Shown here: in pieces, positions 28,801 to 37,909 of the stretch
Numbering within the stretch: position 1 is the first letter of the stretch
Layout: every line of letters starts with the position of its first letter
NCBI RefSeq assembly: GCF_004362015.1
Contig: NZ_SNWW01000005.1
Location: 1 to 64,000, forward strand
Length of the DNA stretch: 64,000 nt
Direction of reading: 5' to 3'
From: Flavobacterium chryseum
GTDB taxonomy: Bacteria > Bacteroidota > Bacteroidia > Flavobacteriales > Flavobacteriaceae
Position numbers and translations under genes: made by a program
The notes under the pieces: model-generated
The model's input: the letters and a program-made list of their open reading frames with translations, nothing else
Told to the model about the DNA's origin: nothing
The model's database searches: none

Positions 28801-31800
28801 TAGACTGAGGCAATTCGCCCTGGTAAGCCGTAACAGCTAAGTTTTTTAATTCTGTATTAGCAGTATCCTGATTATTCTGAACAATAACCTGCACATCAAA
28901 TAATGGATTACGACTCATATCCCTTGTAATATTCAGGGATGAAACTAATTCATCAAAAGGATATAACTGGTGTTCGTGAGCGCCTAAAACAACTTCTTTT
29001 ACTTTAGCTAAAACTGTTTTGAAAGTATCATTTTTCAAAAAAATGGTTCTCAAAGCCAGTGTATTGACATAAAAACCAATTTGGTTTTCTAAATCGGCGT
29101 GGTCTCTGCCCGCTATTGGACTTCCTATTGTAATATCTTCCTGCTTGGTGTAATGGTAAAACAATACATTAACCGCACTTAACAATCCCATAAACAAAGT
29201 GGTTTCTTCTGTTTTAAGGAATTCTGCCAATTTATTACTTAGTTCGGCTGAAATTATTTTATTATAAACGCCTCCATTATATGTTTTTGTAATTGGGCGC
29301 TGTTTTCCTCCGGATAAATCTAAAACAGGCAAATCTCCTTTAAACTGATTTATCCAATAACCTTTATGAAATTCTAATCTGGAATCGCTTAACTCTTTAA
29401 GTTGCCATGATGAATAATCCTTGTACTGAACATTTAGCGGAGTCAATGTTACTGATCCTCCGGTTAGGAGTGTATTGTACAGGTATAATAATTCATTTAC
29501 AATTATACCTAAAGACCAGCCATCACTAATAATGTGATGAATGACATTGCTAAAAACCCAACGATTATCGGATATTCTGTAGATATTTGCTTTGAATAAT
29601 TTTCCTGAAGATAAATCAAACGGAGCTATTAAATCTTCAGACAGATATTTATCAAGAACTAATTTCTCTGTTCCTCTCAAATCTATATTTTTTATGGTAA
29701 AAGAAACATTTTCAGGCTCAGTAACATACTGAAGTATTTCTCTGTTAGCATCTTCTTTAAAGCTTGTTCGCAGGATTTCATGACGCTTGATCAATTGTAT
29801 AAATGCTTCTTCTAAAATACGAACATTTAAATCGCCTTCAAAAACATAAGCTCCAGACATGTTGTAGGCAATATTTGCGGCCTGATGCTGGCTCAATATC
29901 CATAAACGGCGTTGCATAAGTGATAACGGATAGCCATTTTGTTTGGTCAATACGGGAATTTTGCTGTAGCCTGAATGTTGTGCTTCGGCTATTAATTTGC
30001 ATTGAGATTGCAGACTGGCATGAACAAATAAATCCTTTAGTTTCAGTTTTACCTGAAATTCTTTGTGAATTTTGCTAATTAATTTAGTCGCTTTTAAACT
30101 ATGCCCGCCTATATCAAAAAAGTTGTCCTCCAACCCTACTTTTGAAATGCCTAAAACTTCTTCCCATAGTTTAGCCAAAGATTTTTCAAATGCTGTAGCA
30201 GGTTCTGTATACTCTTCTCTTTTATCAAAATTTATTGATTCCGGTAAAGGCAATTTAGATCTGTCTACTTTTCCATTTACATTTAATGGAAAAATATCAA
30301 GCACTTCCAGATAATTAGGTACCATATAATAGGGCAGACGTTCTGAAAGCCATTGCTTTAAATTTGAAATATTTACTGGCGTATTTACGGTAATGTAAGC
30401 AACCAGTACCTTTTCATTTTCATTGTCCTGATGAACCATCACCAATGAAGAATTTACAGCTTCGTGCTGTGATAATACACTTTCGATTTCTCCTAATTCT
30501 ATTCTGTAACCACGTAATTTTATTTGGTTGTCTTTTCTGCCTAAAAACTCTACGGTTCCATCTTTAAGCCATCTTCCTAAATCTCCGGTTTTGTATAAAC
30601 GCTCGTTTCCTTTAAAAATATGTGATACAAATTTTTCGCGGGTTAGTTTTGGCTGATTAAGATATCCTCTCGATAATCCGGCACCACCTAAACAAATTTC
30701 GCCCATTACTCCTTTTGGTACCAGATTATCATTTTTATCAAGTATATAAACGGTACTATTCGTTATCGGTTTACCGATAGGAATATTGGTATTATTTAAA
30801 ATTCCTATTTTATGAGTCAAAGAAAAAGTCGTGTTTTCAGTTGGTCCATATCCGTTTATGATTTCCAGGTGCGGATAAGAACGCTGTAATCGATCAATAT
30901 GCGTAAAAGATAGTTTATCTCCTCCCGCCAGTATTGTATCTAATCCTTCAAACAATTCTATATTATCATCTATAATCTGATTTAATAATCCCACTGTAAA
31001 CCACATGATCGTGATTCCTTCTTCTTTGATTATTTTTGATAATTCATGAGGAGACAGTAAGGTGTTTTCATCACACAAAACTAATTTTCCGCCATTAAGT
31101 AACATGCTCCAATATTCAAAAGTTGTCGCATCAAACGAAAATGAACCTGTGGATAACAGCGCTTCTTTTCCTGTTAGCTGAACGTAATTATTTTCTTTTA
31201 CCAAACGAATTACTCCGCCATGTTCTATCAACGCTCCTTTAGGAACTCCCGTAGAACCAGAAGTATACATAACGTAAGCCAGATGAGATGGACTTAACGG
31301 ACTACTTGTTTTAACATCCGAATATTCAGCCTGCACATTCAAAAAATTAGCAATCTCTTCCTCTGTTATAACCAATTTACATTTGGTATCTTCTAAAATA
31401 AACTGAATTCTACTTTCCGGATAATCTGAAGCTATTGGCACATAAGCACATTTCGCTTTTAAAATGGCTAAAATTGCTATAATCTGCCATTCGTTTTTTT
31501 GTAATAAAATGGCAATAAAATCTTCATTATCTAATAGATATTGTTTTTCTAAGTAATTAGACAATTGATTTGAAAGAGCATCTAATTCTAAATAGGTAAA
31601 AGAAACATCTTTATAAACCAGCGCTGTATTTTGAGGCGTTTTTTGTACTTGTTCTCTAAAAAAGCTTACAATAGAACCCGTGTCCGGATACTGTTTTTCT
31701 GTATTATTGAAATTTTCCAGGAGTTCAAATTGTTCTTCAGAATCCAGACAATTGATCGATTTTATTTCTTCTGAAGGATTTTTGAGAACTTCAACCAACA

Positions 31801-33262
31801 GGTTTTCTAAATGATATAAAAGTGTCGAAGCGGTTTCTTTTGAAAAAATATCCATGTTATACTCTAATTCAACCGTTAATGATGCTGCTTTTTCTACAAA
31901 TGTAAAAGTCAAATCATATTTACTAACTCTTCTGTCAAGAAACTCATTATACGATAAATCATCTGCCTTTTGATTGAGTTGATTTTCATTTTGTACCGAG
32001 ATCATAACATCAAATAGCGGACTACGGCTTAGATCTCTTTTCACGTTTAGATTATCCAATAATTCATCAAAAGGATAATTCTGATTTTCTATAGCATTCA
32101 GGGTGCTAATTTTATTTTGCTGAAAAATTTCTTTAAAAGAATTATCTGCTTCCAATTGCGTTCTAAGCGCCACTGTATTGACATAAAAACCTATTTGATC
32201 TGCCAAATCTTTGTGTGTTCTGCCAGAAACCGGACTTCCAATAATAAAGTCTTCCTGTTCTGTATATTTATGCAGTAATACATTTAAAATACTAAGACAA
32301 CCCATAAACAACGTACCTTCCTGCTCCTGGCAAAAAGACTTAAATCGCTGAATTAAAAGAGTTTCTATAGTACGTTTTACAACACTTCCGTTGTAAGTCA
32401 TAATAGCCGGACGTGGATTGTCTCCAAAATGAGCAAGCGTTGGTAAATCGCCTTCAAGATTGGTTAGCCAATAATTTTTTTCTTTATCAAATTCTTTATC
32501 GGCTAATCGCTGCTGCTGCCATACTGCATAATCTTTGTAATGAATTTTTAATGGAAGACCTGAAACGAATTCGTCTTTTCTTCTAAGAATATAATTGTTC
32601 AGTAATTCATTAATCATAATATCCATCGACCATCCATCACTAATAATGTGGTGCATATTATATGAAAATACCCATTTATTATCTGTAACTCTTACCAGAA
32701 CTCCTTTAAAAAGAGGCCCTTTTTCAAGATCAAAAATGGTGTTTTTTACTTCTGCCAGAATTTCATTTAACTTAACCTCATCATTATCAACATCAATCTG
32801 CTGGAAAGGAAATTCAAAATCTTCAGCAGCTATTACAAACTGTCTGACATCTTCATTATCTAAAGACTTAAAAACAGTTCTTAAAATCTCGTGACGGTTA
32901 AACAAATCCTGAGTCGCCAGCATAAATGCATTGACATTTAATACTTCTTCAATAACCTGCAGACCTGGAATATTGTATGAGAAATTTGCCGTATCAATCT
33001 GACTTAGAACCCACAATCTTTTTTGAGATGACGATAACGGATAATGTTCGCTCTTTGGTGCAACGGGAATTTGATTTTTCTCATTGGCCTTATCCTTAGT
33101 GTATTTACCAATCAGATTGATTAAATCTTCTTTTTTTGTTTTAATTTCAATTAGTAATTCTTCATCTAAAACACCTTTGGGAGCTTTAATATCAAGTTGC
33201 CCGTCTGTTACTTTTACAGTAACATTAAGTTTTTTAAGCTTTGTAAATAAATCGTAGCCCAT
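22877..33262 (-). CDS. NRPS-G: three-module terminal synthetase with thioesterase
   Basis: This 3461-residue protein has a TubC-type docking domain 1-52. Module 1: C 73-515 (HHIISDG 204), A 530-1005, T Ser1055. Module 2: C 1110-1555 (HH 1242), A 1570-2058, T Ser2110 (LGGDSIK). Module 3: C 2190-2635 (YPMSDIQKG, HHAIIDG 2329), A 2653-3133, T Ser3184. TE 3235-3461 has GYSMG (Ser3309), a candidate Asp3335 and His3433. Codes read by eye are DAFWLGGTFK (Val-like), DSALTAEVWK (no assignment) and DVWHISLIDK (Ser). The C domain of module 3 resembles the DCL type although module 2 has no E domain. The TE should release the product, possibly by cyclisation. NRPS-F precedes it after a 153-base gap with a long palindrome. 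Confidence 0.95.
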   Translation of the reverse strand: MGYDLFTKLKKLNVTVKVTDGQLDIKAPKGVLDEELLIEIKTKKEDLINLIGKYTKDKANEKNQIPVAPKSEHYPLSSSQKRLWVLSQIDTANFSYNIPGLQVIEEVLNVNAFMLATQDLFNRHEILRTVFKSLDNEDVRQFVIAAEDFEFPFQQIDVDNDEVKLNEILAEVKNTIFDLEKGPLFKGVLVRVTDNKWVFSYNMHHIISDGWSMDIMINELLNNYILRRKDEFVSGLPLKIHYKDYAVWQQQRLADKEFDKEKNYWLTNLEGDLPTLAHFGDNPRPAIMTYNGSVVKRTIETLLIQRFKSFCQEQEGTLFMGCLSILNVLLHKYTEQEDFIIGSPVSGRTHKDLADQIGFYVNTVALRTQLEADNSFKEIFQQNKISTLNAIENQNYPFDELLDNLNVKRDLSRSPLFDVMISVQNENQLNQKADDLSYNEFLDRRVSKYDLTFTFVEKAASLTVELEYNMDIFSKETASTLLYHLENLLVEVLKNPSEEIKSINCLDSEEQFELLENFNNTEKQYPDTGSIVSFFREQVQKTPQNTALVYKDVSFTYLELDALSNQLSNYLEKQYLLDNEDFIAILLQKNEWQIIAILAILKAKCAYVPIASDYPESRIQFILEDTKCKLVITEEEIANFLNVQAEYSDVKTSSPLSPSHLAYVMYTSGSTGVPKGALIEHGGVIRLVKENNYVQLTGKEALLSTGSFSFDATTFEYWSMLLNGGKLVLCDENTLLSPHELSKIIKEEGITIMWFTVGLLNQIIDDNIELFEGLDTILAGGDKLSFTHIDRLQRSYPHLEIINGYGPTENTTFSLTHKIGILNNTNIPIGKPITNSTVYILDKNDNLVPKGVMGEICLGGAGLSRGYLNQPKLTREKFVSHIFKGNERLYKTGDLGRWLKDGTVEFLGRKDNQIKLRGYRIELGEIESVLSQHEAVNSSLVMVHQDNENEKVLVAYITVNTPVNISNLKQWLSERLPYYMVPNYLEVLDIFPLNVNGKVDRSKLPLPESINFDKREEYTEPATAFEKSLAKLWEEVLGISKVGLEDNFFDIGGHSLKATKLISKIHKEFQVKLKLKDLFVHASLQSQCKLIAEAQHSGYSKIPVLTKQNGYPLSLMQRRLWILSQHQAANIAYNMSGAYVFEGDLNVRILEEAFIQLIKRHEILRTSFKEDANREILQYVTEPENVSFTIKNIDLRGTEKLVLDKYLSEDLIAPFDLSSGKLFKANIYRISDNRWVFSNVIHHIISDGWSLGIIVNELLYLYNTLLTGGSVTLTPLNVQYKDYSSWQLKELSDSRLEFHKGYWINQFKGDLPVLDLSGGKQRPITKTYNGGVYNKIISAELSNKLAEFLKTEETTLFMGLLSAVNVLFYHYTKQEDITIGSPIAGRDHADLENQIGFYVNTLALRTIFLKNDTFKTVLAKVKEVVLGAHEHQLYPFDELVSSLNITRDMSRNPLFDVQVIVQNNQDTANTELKNLAVTAYQGELPQSSVFDLVFNFVESENGLATSIIYNSDVFDSERIEQFASHLEHLLAALLQDTELPIEEVKWLSEEEKQHLLSFNSKQMDYDQSKTVIEMVNDQVNKNPEAIAIAFEGTQITYLELHERSNQLAHFLLENYTIEPNDFVGIMMDRSELMFIGILGILKAGAAYVPIDPDYPVSRKEFILKDTNVKVLLTQSDYIFDLAYYQGEIFAMDLQMDTLTNSVTNSEINVLPEHLAYIIYTSGSTGNPKGVIVTHANLQHSLAPRNDVYVPIKCFLLLSSFAFDSSVAGIFSTLTNGGKLAITTNANIANVNFIADYIVAEKVSHLLTVPSYYKLLLMALQGKETALEEVTVAGETCPISLIEDHFKSKIGQSGCQLFNEYGPTECSVWSSVHKYEEGKPVTATIGKPIANTHIYILNDKEDLVPVGVIGELHIGGNGVTKGYLNNSELTNQKFVKDPFQKSGLMYKTGDLGRWNSEGEIEFLGRKDNQVKVRGYRIELNEVQYAIEQSGFIQSAVVLTKENKSGDNELYAYLVADEALNTSDLKNYLKDLLPGYAVPAHFITLSGFPATPNGKIDTKALLEIGDSDNRTGEDYVAPQTEEEIALVNIWQTVLDKEKIGVNDRFFDLGGDSIKVLKIVNGIYNEMRLEISISDVYTYANISKLADFIIHNKKSLDSRKAESTEARKDVVNYIDAIKNSVLESLDQNKSEAIEDLYPMSDIQKGMVYESLLYEGTSIYHDQIINQRQFVNFDISVFRLAMQLMVNKHEILRTGFNMHDYEQEVQIVYKNIEIPVVYQNLSHLDSLKEKEQVIGAFLQSELAKPFDLTSIPLFRMAAFNIGDDMIVFVSQCHHAIIDGWSDSMLLTELNNLYLNLLEDITFKPEKIKASYKNYVIEHEIDKKDTEIQSFWKEELQDSSKLNIFTNTPVSSIYGNILSENEVSELKLLASNSGTTVKEVSLSAYLYMLSILNADPDVVTGLVTNNRPSCEDGDKILGCFLNTIPLRFAINYEVTVKDFILEVQHKLIALKKYERLSLLQIASLSDNQQSNENPFFDVYFNYVDFYTYNKIKSEIKENSNPDKEEESVSLIGANKTNTFLDFNVNTTGDLYHASLSLTKILKSGLTVEQVNDLYFSILRSFIASPHQLLKSVDYLGAKEKHTLLHEFNDTKHEFPSETTLGELFIKQVKNTPDKIALVFQQKEFTFAELNEKSNQLAHYLKANYTLGANDLIAVALPRSEWMITAILAIHKIGGAYVPIDPKHPQDRIDYIVQDSASALIIDAKVLGEFQAVAENYSNENLTLINKPTDVAYVLYTSGSTGNPKGCILEHSGVVNRIQWMWEAFDYTNQDVILQKTTFTFDVSVWEIFMPLCWGTKMVLCSDEDVSIPQNIETLIKNHKVTCLHFVPSMLDVFIDSLFYEAYDFSNLSSLKQVITSGEALQLNTVKKWYEKLETPIQNLYGPTEASIDVTYYTTSKQDTVIPIGKPVWNTSIYILDANNNLVPIGCSGEIYLAGTGLARGYLNRPELTAEKFVANPFAPGEKMYKTGDIGKWTSDGNIIYAGRNDNQLKIRGFRIELGEIEQCLLEIETLDSATVLARKSASNEIDLVAYIVSNQELDVKGIKGTLKKKLPEYMVPNHFVKLETLPLTLNGKLDRKKLLAISTDSEGQTVEIVKPENDVEKKILQIWKEILSKEEISVTANFFEIGGHSLRAIKLQSMLKRKIGLDFSIKDIYNRPTIKRLASDKEKSNSLLIDLQINNRKNIIYFIPPLTGSSILYHPLAKVLSNEFDSVGFQYQGLEHGEEFSLSIKEMAKSFLDEIKNRQTHEPFIVLGYSMGAAIAFEIVRELEKYYSNIDLILVDRPTTVEADQLELQNMDHQANWLLAEYKKVIKLDEEQEKRTLAFLKNNLVLNNQYQLEGKISSNIYVFEATDNKYKGNMQNWQDYTNGDFKHHYLLGTHWDAVSEQNFESYRELFRSIYKKTSIETI

Positions 33263-33321
33263 AATTATGTTTTTTGGTTTACACTGAATTTTATTGTTAG
33301 ATAAATTTTAATTTATGCGTT

Positions 33322-33356
33322 AATGCTTATCAAATAATTATTTGATATCAGGCATT
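33322..33356. promoter_or_regulatory. Long palindrome in leader of NRPS-G
   Basis: A perfect 20-bp palindrome (33328-33347, half-site TATCAAATAA) is flanked by a second pair, AATGC at 33322-33326 and GCATT at 33352-33356. It lies 60 bases from the NRPS-G start and 60 bases from the end of NRPS-F. It looks more like an operator or cleavage/processing hairpin than a terminator, because no T tract follows. Confidence 0.5.
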
Positions 33357-33415
33357 CTGTTGTTTGATTTTATAATTTTCGAGAAAAAATACAAGATTGA
33401 TTAGCTGCTGAATTT

Positions 33416-36400
33416 TTATAGATTCAACCTCATCAGCATATCATCGTAGTTCAATAATTTTTCGATCTCAATAGAAAAAGATTCTATGGTGAGATTGTGC
33501 AATAAGGTTAAAGAGGTAGGTTCTATATCAAACTTTTTATAAATCTCATTTTTCATTTTTGCCAGTTTCAGGCTATTTCCGCCAAGAAAAAAGAAATTAT
33601 CCTTTACACTTATTTCTTCCAGCATTAATAACTTTTTCCAGATTTCAGTAAGTTCGCCTTCGGTTTCATTTCTTGGTGCAAAAAACGTATTTTGAGTCGT
33701 TACTTTATCATTCTCCAGCAGGCGTAATTTTTTGGTATCTGTTTTTCCGTTTACCGTTACCGGAATTTCCTTTATGGTCACAAATTTTTCAGGAATCATA
33801 TAGTCCGGCAAATAACTTCTTAGAAATTCTCTTAGTAAAACAAAATCTATTTTTTCATCAGTATTCAGATAAGCAGTAAGTTCTTTTTCTGCCTCTCTAG
33901 ATTCATTCAGTAACAGAATCGCTTTTTTTACCGATAAATATTGTTCTAATACATTTTCAATTTCTTTTAAATCAATACGATAACCTCTTATTTTTATCTG
34001 ACTGTTTTTTCTGCCTATATATTTTAAAGTTCCATCTGGCAGCCATTTTGCTAAATCACCCGTTTTATATAACAAAGATCCCATTTCCGGATCTACAGTA
34101 TTCGGCACAAATACGCTAGCTGAAAGTACAGGATCGTTAAAATATCCTAAAGCAAGACCCCTACCTGCTATATAAAGTTCACCTACAGCACCTTCAGGCA
34201 TTAACATTTTTTCTTCAGATAAAATATATAATCCTGTTTTATCAATTGGTTTTCCTATGCTTACGATATCTACTTCTTCTAAAAATTGCAAGCTCGAGAT
34301 AATGGTTGTTTCTGTTGGTCCGTAAAGATTCCAGATTCCTTTGCCATTCAATTTTACCAATTTGTTTTTTAGCTGCTGATCCAGATCTTCTCCCGCAGCC
34401 AGAACAACAAGATTTTCTGTATTTTTCCAGCCTGTATCTAAAAGCATTTTCCATCTTGAAGGCGTAGTAAGCATATGACTTACTGTATTGTTTTTAAGAA
34501 ATTTATTGAGATGGTAAATATCATTTGCTTCCTTTTCACTAGTCATTACAACCTGCCCTCCTGTGCCCAAAGGCAATAAAACTTCTAATAACGATATATC
34601 AAATATCAGAGGCGTCACGGCAACAAACTTTGTAGTATGATCTAATTCTAATTTCTGAATTAATGACCGTATTACATTTTCAAGTGCATCATGACTTATC
34701 ATCACGCCTTTTGGTTTTCCTGTTGATCCCGAAGTAAACATTACATAAGCTAAATCCTGAGCGTTGATTTTTACGGCTTCGGTAGCATCTTCAATAATCG
34801 GGAAATTATAAATATCTATTTTTTCGATATCCGGCCAGAAAAGAGACATATGTTCTTCTTGAGATACCAGTAATTCAGGATTTATTTCTTCTATAATTTG
34901 ATTAATTCTTCTTTTTGGGAAACTTGAATCTATAGGTAAAAAGGCAGCTCCGGTTAACATAATTCCTAGAACTCCCACCAATTGATCTACAGAACGATTT
35001 ACACATAAAGGAATAATGATTCCTTTTTTTGCTCCTTTTAGCTTTAAATACCGGGCAAAGTTTTCAGATTTATGGTAAAGTTCTTCATAGGTTAAAGAAC
35101 TATCAGCATCAGAAACTACAATATTGTTGGGGTATAAAAGAGCTTGTTCCCGAAAAAGTTGTATTATTGAATGCTCATTACTTTTAGCTGAAACTCCATT
35201 TTTAATTTCGTTAAAACTATCCTTCAATTGTGTAATTCTGGGTAACGCTTCAAGCACAGCTGTTTTATCTATACCAAAATCTACGAGACAGGCAATTTCG
35301 TCTACTCCTGATTGTACTGCTTTATTCAGTATCGAAAAACTACTTTCAATATTCCCGATAAGGCTGTTTTCTTTCAGGTATTTATTAACAGAAAACAGTA
35401 ATAATTCTTCGACTGTTTTTGGGTTTATGCTTTCAATTAATTGGTCATTTCCATATTCTGAAGCCAATTTACCGCTCATTTCTAAAGACTTTAAAAGGTA
35501 TTTTTTCATGGATGGTCTTGCTTTTTCGTGAGATTTTTCTATCGTTTCATCCAGAAAAGTATGCAGCATGAGAACTACCTTATCACCGTCTTTTTTATGA
35601 TTGTTCTTTTTATAAGCCTTTCTGTAGACCGCAATTTTTTCTTCTAATTCGCTAAAATTGCCATTAAATAAGCCTGTCAAAATTCCTGCGCCAATTTCTC
35701 CTGCTTTTTCATAAGTTTCTGTAGATCCTCCACAGGCAATCCAGACAGGAAGCTCTTTTTGAATTGGTTTGGGTAATATCCTAAATGGTTTTTCTATAGT
35801 ATCACTTCCTTTAAAATTTACCGAATCTCCTCTCCACAATGAGCGAACCGCTTTTATACTATCGAATAAAATATTTTTTCGATTATCAAAATTTTCAGGA
35901 AAGAAGACAAAATCATTTGGATTCCATCCTGAGGCAAAACAAAGACCTGCTCTTCCACCGGAAATATTATCAACTACAGACCATTCTTCTGCAATTCTTA
36001 TCGGATGATGAAGTCCTGCAACGACGCTTCCAGCTCTTATACTTATATTTTGAGTTTTTGCTGCTATTGCTGCACCTAATACACTTGGGTTTGGGAAAGG
36101 TCCTCCAAATTCATTAAAATGACGCTCAGGTGTCCAGATAGCACTGTATCCATTATTATCTGCATAAACGGCTCCTTCCAATAATATCTGATATTGATTT
36201 TCTTCTGTTCCGGTGTTTCCAAAATAATAAAGACCGAAATCTAAAGTTCTACGATTATTACATAGTGATTTATCCTCTAAAATAGTATCTGATTCGTTTC
36301 TGCTCCAATCTAGTATCTTTTTGCGTTCCGAAGGATTCACGAACTCCATACGATTTATGGCAATAGCGTCATTTGCTAAAATTTGATCCATTAAATACTC

Positions 36401-37891
36401 TAAATGATCGCCTAAACGTTTTACTGTTTCTTCAAGATAGATTCCTAAATTATATTCTATTTCATAAAAGAGGCTGCCATCTTGTAATTCTGAAAAATTG
36501 AAAGTAAAGTCATAAGCCGCGTAACCTTCACGGTTTTTTGTAAATTCATTCACTTTTAATCCTCCCTGCAGAAAATCATCTTCTAAGGAATATGCATTAA
36601 AATTTTGCAGGATCACAAATACATCAAATATGGTGTTTCGACTCGGATCTCTTTCTGCATTAAGCTGATTTACTATTTCTTCAAAAGGATATTCTCTGTG
36701 TTCGTAGGCTTCAAAAGCACGCGCATTTACATTGTTAAATAATTCTTTAAAAGTATCATTTTCTAAAAAACGGGTTCTTAAAGCAATGGTGTCGGCATAA
36801 AATCCTACCTGATCTTCTAATTCAGAAAAATCCCTTCCGTATACCGGAAATCCCAAAATAATATCTTTCTGTCCGCTGTATTTATAAAACAATAAATTAA
36901 ACAAAGTCATCAATCCCGTAAACAAAGTTCCGCCTTCGTTTCTGCAGTATGCTTTAAATTGTTTTGCTTTTTTTGCGTCAATATCGCGCCTTTGCATTCC
37001 TACTTCAGACTTTCTAACCGCTGGTCTGTTATAATCTTCCGGTAATTGCAGCAACGGTAATTCACCACCTAGCTGATTTAACCAATATGCTTTTTCTTTA
37101 CTTAAATTTAAATCCTGAAGGCGTTTGCTTTTCCATACGGCTACATCTTTATATTGTAATCGAAGTCCCGGAAGCAAATTATTTATTTGCAAAACCTCTT
37201 CTTTGTAAAAAAAGAGTAAATCACGTATCAAAATATTTAATGATCTGCTATCGCAAATGATGTGATGTATAATAATAAAAAACAACCATTCATCAGTATC
37301 TAAACGTATTAGGGAAGCTTTAAAAATAGGACCGGTTTTTAAATTAAATGGTTTTCCTCTTTCTTCCTTTATCAAAGAGCTTAACCTTTGTTCTGATGTA
37401 TCTTCGTTGGTAAAATCAATATGTTTTATAGAAAAATTTAATGCTTCTGCACTTTTGATCCATTGACTTATTTCTCCGTGGTCATTTTCTGCAAAAACAG
37501 TTCTAAGACTTTCATGTCTGACAATCAATTTATGACAGGCTTTATCGAGTGCCGTAACGTCTAAATTTCCTTTAAAGCTAAATGCTTTAAACATATTATA
37601 AGCATAATTATCTCCAGAATTTTGGCTTACAATCCATGATCTTGATTGCGATGGCGTTAAGGGATAATTATCCCAGTCTTTTGGTGCTAAAGATATTTTT
37701 TTCGTATTTGCGTTTTCCTGATTATCATCTTGTTTTAAGAAATCAATAATCTCAGATTTACGCTTTTTTATTTCCTGCATCGTAACAGTCGAAATTTCCT
37801 CAGTAGCATAGGAGATTTGTAAACTATCTTCAGATAATTCAATACTGATATTTTCTTCCGCTAAATAATTTAAAAATTGTAGTGTATCCAT
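33416..37891 (-). CDS. NRPS-F: C - luciferase-like monooxygenase - A - T
   Basis: This 1491-residue protein has a docking-like N-terminus 1-55 and a C domain 76-525. A complete luciferase-like (FMN-dependent) monooxygenase domain follows at about 547-890 (FGLYYFGN, WTPERHFNEFGGPFPNPSVLGAA, LHHPIRIAEEWSVVDNISGGR, ASGWNPNDF), then A 905-1390 and T with Ser1440 (LGGNS). The monooxygenase belongs to the group found in hybrid NRPS/PKS lines (MupA-like; TIGR04020 type). The C-domain motif is HHIICDS (209-215), with Ser in place of the final Gly. The A code reads DILLLALIIK; I have no match. It follows the PKS protein directly, so the monooxygenase may act on the ketide-extended chain or on its own residue. 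A 10-bp dyad lies just upstream. Confidence 0.93.
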   Translation of the reverse strand: MDTLQFLNYLAEENISIELSEDSLQISYATEEISTVTMQEIKKRKSEIIDFLKQDDNQENANTKKISLAPKDWDNYPLTPSQSRSWIVSQNSGDNYAYNMFKAFSFKGNLDVTALDKACHKLIVRHESLRTVFAENDHGEISQWIKSAEALNFSIKHIDFTNEDTSEQRLSSLIKEERGKPFNLKTGPIFKASLIRLDTDEWLFFIIIHHIICDSRSLNILIRDLLFFYKEEVLQINNLLPGLRLQYKDVAVWKSKRLQDLNLSKEKAYWLNQLGGELPLLQLPEDYNRPAVRKSEVGMQRRDIDAKKAKQFKAYCRNEGGTLFTGLMTLFNLLFYKYSGQKDIILGFPVYGRDFSELEDQVGFYADTIALRTRFLENDTFKELFNNVNARAFEAYEHREYPFEEIVNQLNAERDPSRNTIFDVFVILQNFNAYSLEDDFLQGGLKVNEFTKNREGYAAYDFTFNFSELQDGSLFYEIEYNLGIYLEETVKRLGDHLEYLMDQILANDAIAINRMEFVNPSERKKILDWSRNESDTILEDKSLCNNRRTLDFGLYYFGNTGTEENQYQILLEGAVYADNNGYSAIWTPERHFNEFGGPFPNPSVLGAAIAAKTQNISIRAGSVVAGLHHPIRIAEEWSVVDNISGGRAGLCFASGWNPNDFVFFPENFDNRKNILFDSIKAVRSLWRGDSVNFKGSDTIEKPFRILPKPIQKELPVWIACGGSTETYEKAGEIGAGILTGLFNGNFSELEEKIAVYRKAYKKNNHKKDGDKVVLMLHTFLDETIEKSHEKARPSMKKYLLKSLEMSGKLASEYGNDQLIESINPKTVEELLLFSVNKYLKENSLIGNIESSFSILNKAVQSGVDEIACLVDFGIDKTAVLEALPRITQLKDSFNEIKNGVSAKSNEHSIIQLFREQALLYPNNIVVSDADSSLTYEELYHKSENFARYLKLKGAKKGIIIPLCVNRSVDQLVGVLGIMLTGAAFLPIDSSFPKRRINQIIEEINPELLVSQEEHMSLFWPDIEKIDIYNFPIIEDATEAVKINAQDLAYVMFTSGSTGKPKGVMISHDALENVIRSLIQKLELDHTTKFVAVTPLIFDISLLEVLLPLGTGGQVVMTSEKEANDIYHLNKFLKNNTVSHMLTTPSRWKMLLDTGWKNTENLVVLAAGEDLDQQLKNKLVKLNGKGIWNLYGPTETTIISSLQFLEEVDIVSIGKPIDKTGLYILSEEKMLMPEGAVGELYIAGRGLALGYFNDPVLSASVFVPNTVDPEMGSLLYKTGDLAKWLPDGTLKYIGRKNSQIKIRGYRIDLKEIENVLEQYLSVKKAILLLNESREAEKELTAYLNTDEKIDFVLLREFLRSYLPDYMIPEKFVTIKEIPVTVNGKTDTKKLRLLENDKVTTQNTFFAPRNETEGELTEIWKKLLMLEEISVKDNFFFLGGNSLKLAKMKNEIYKKFDIEPTSLTLLHNLTIESFSIEIEKLLNYDDMLMRLNL

Positions 37892-37909
37892 ACATTAGGT
37901 TTCTATAAT

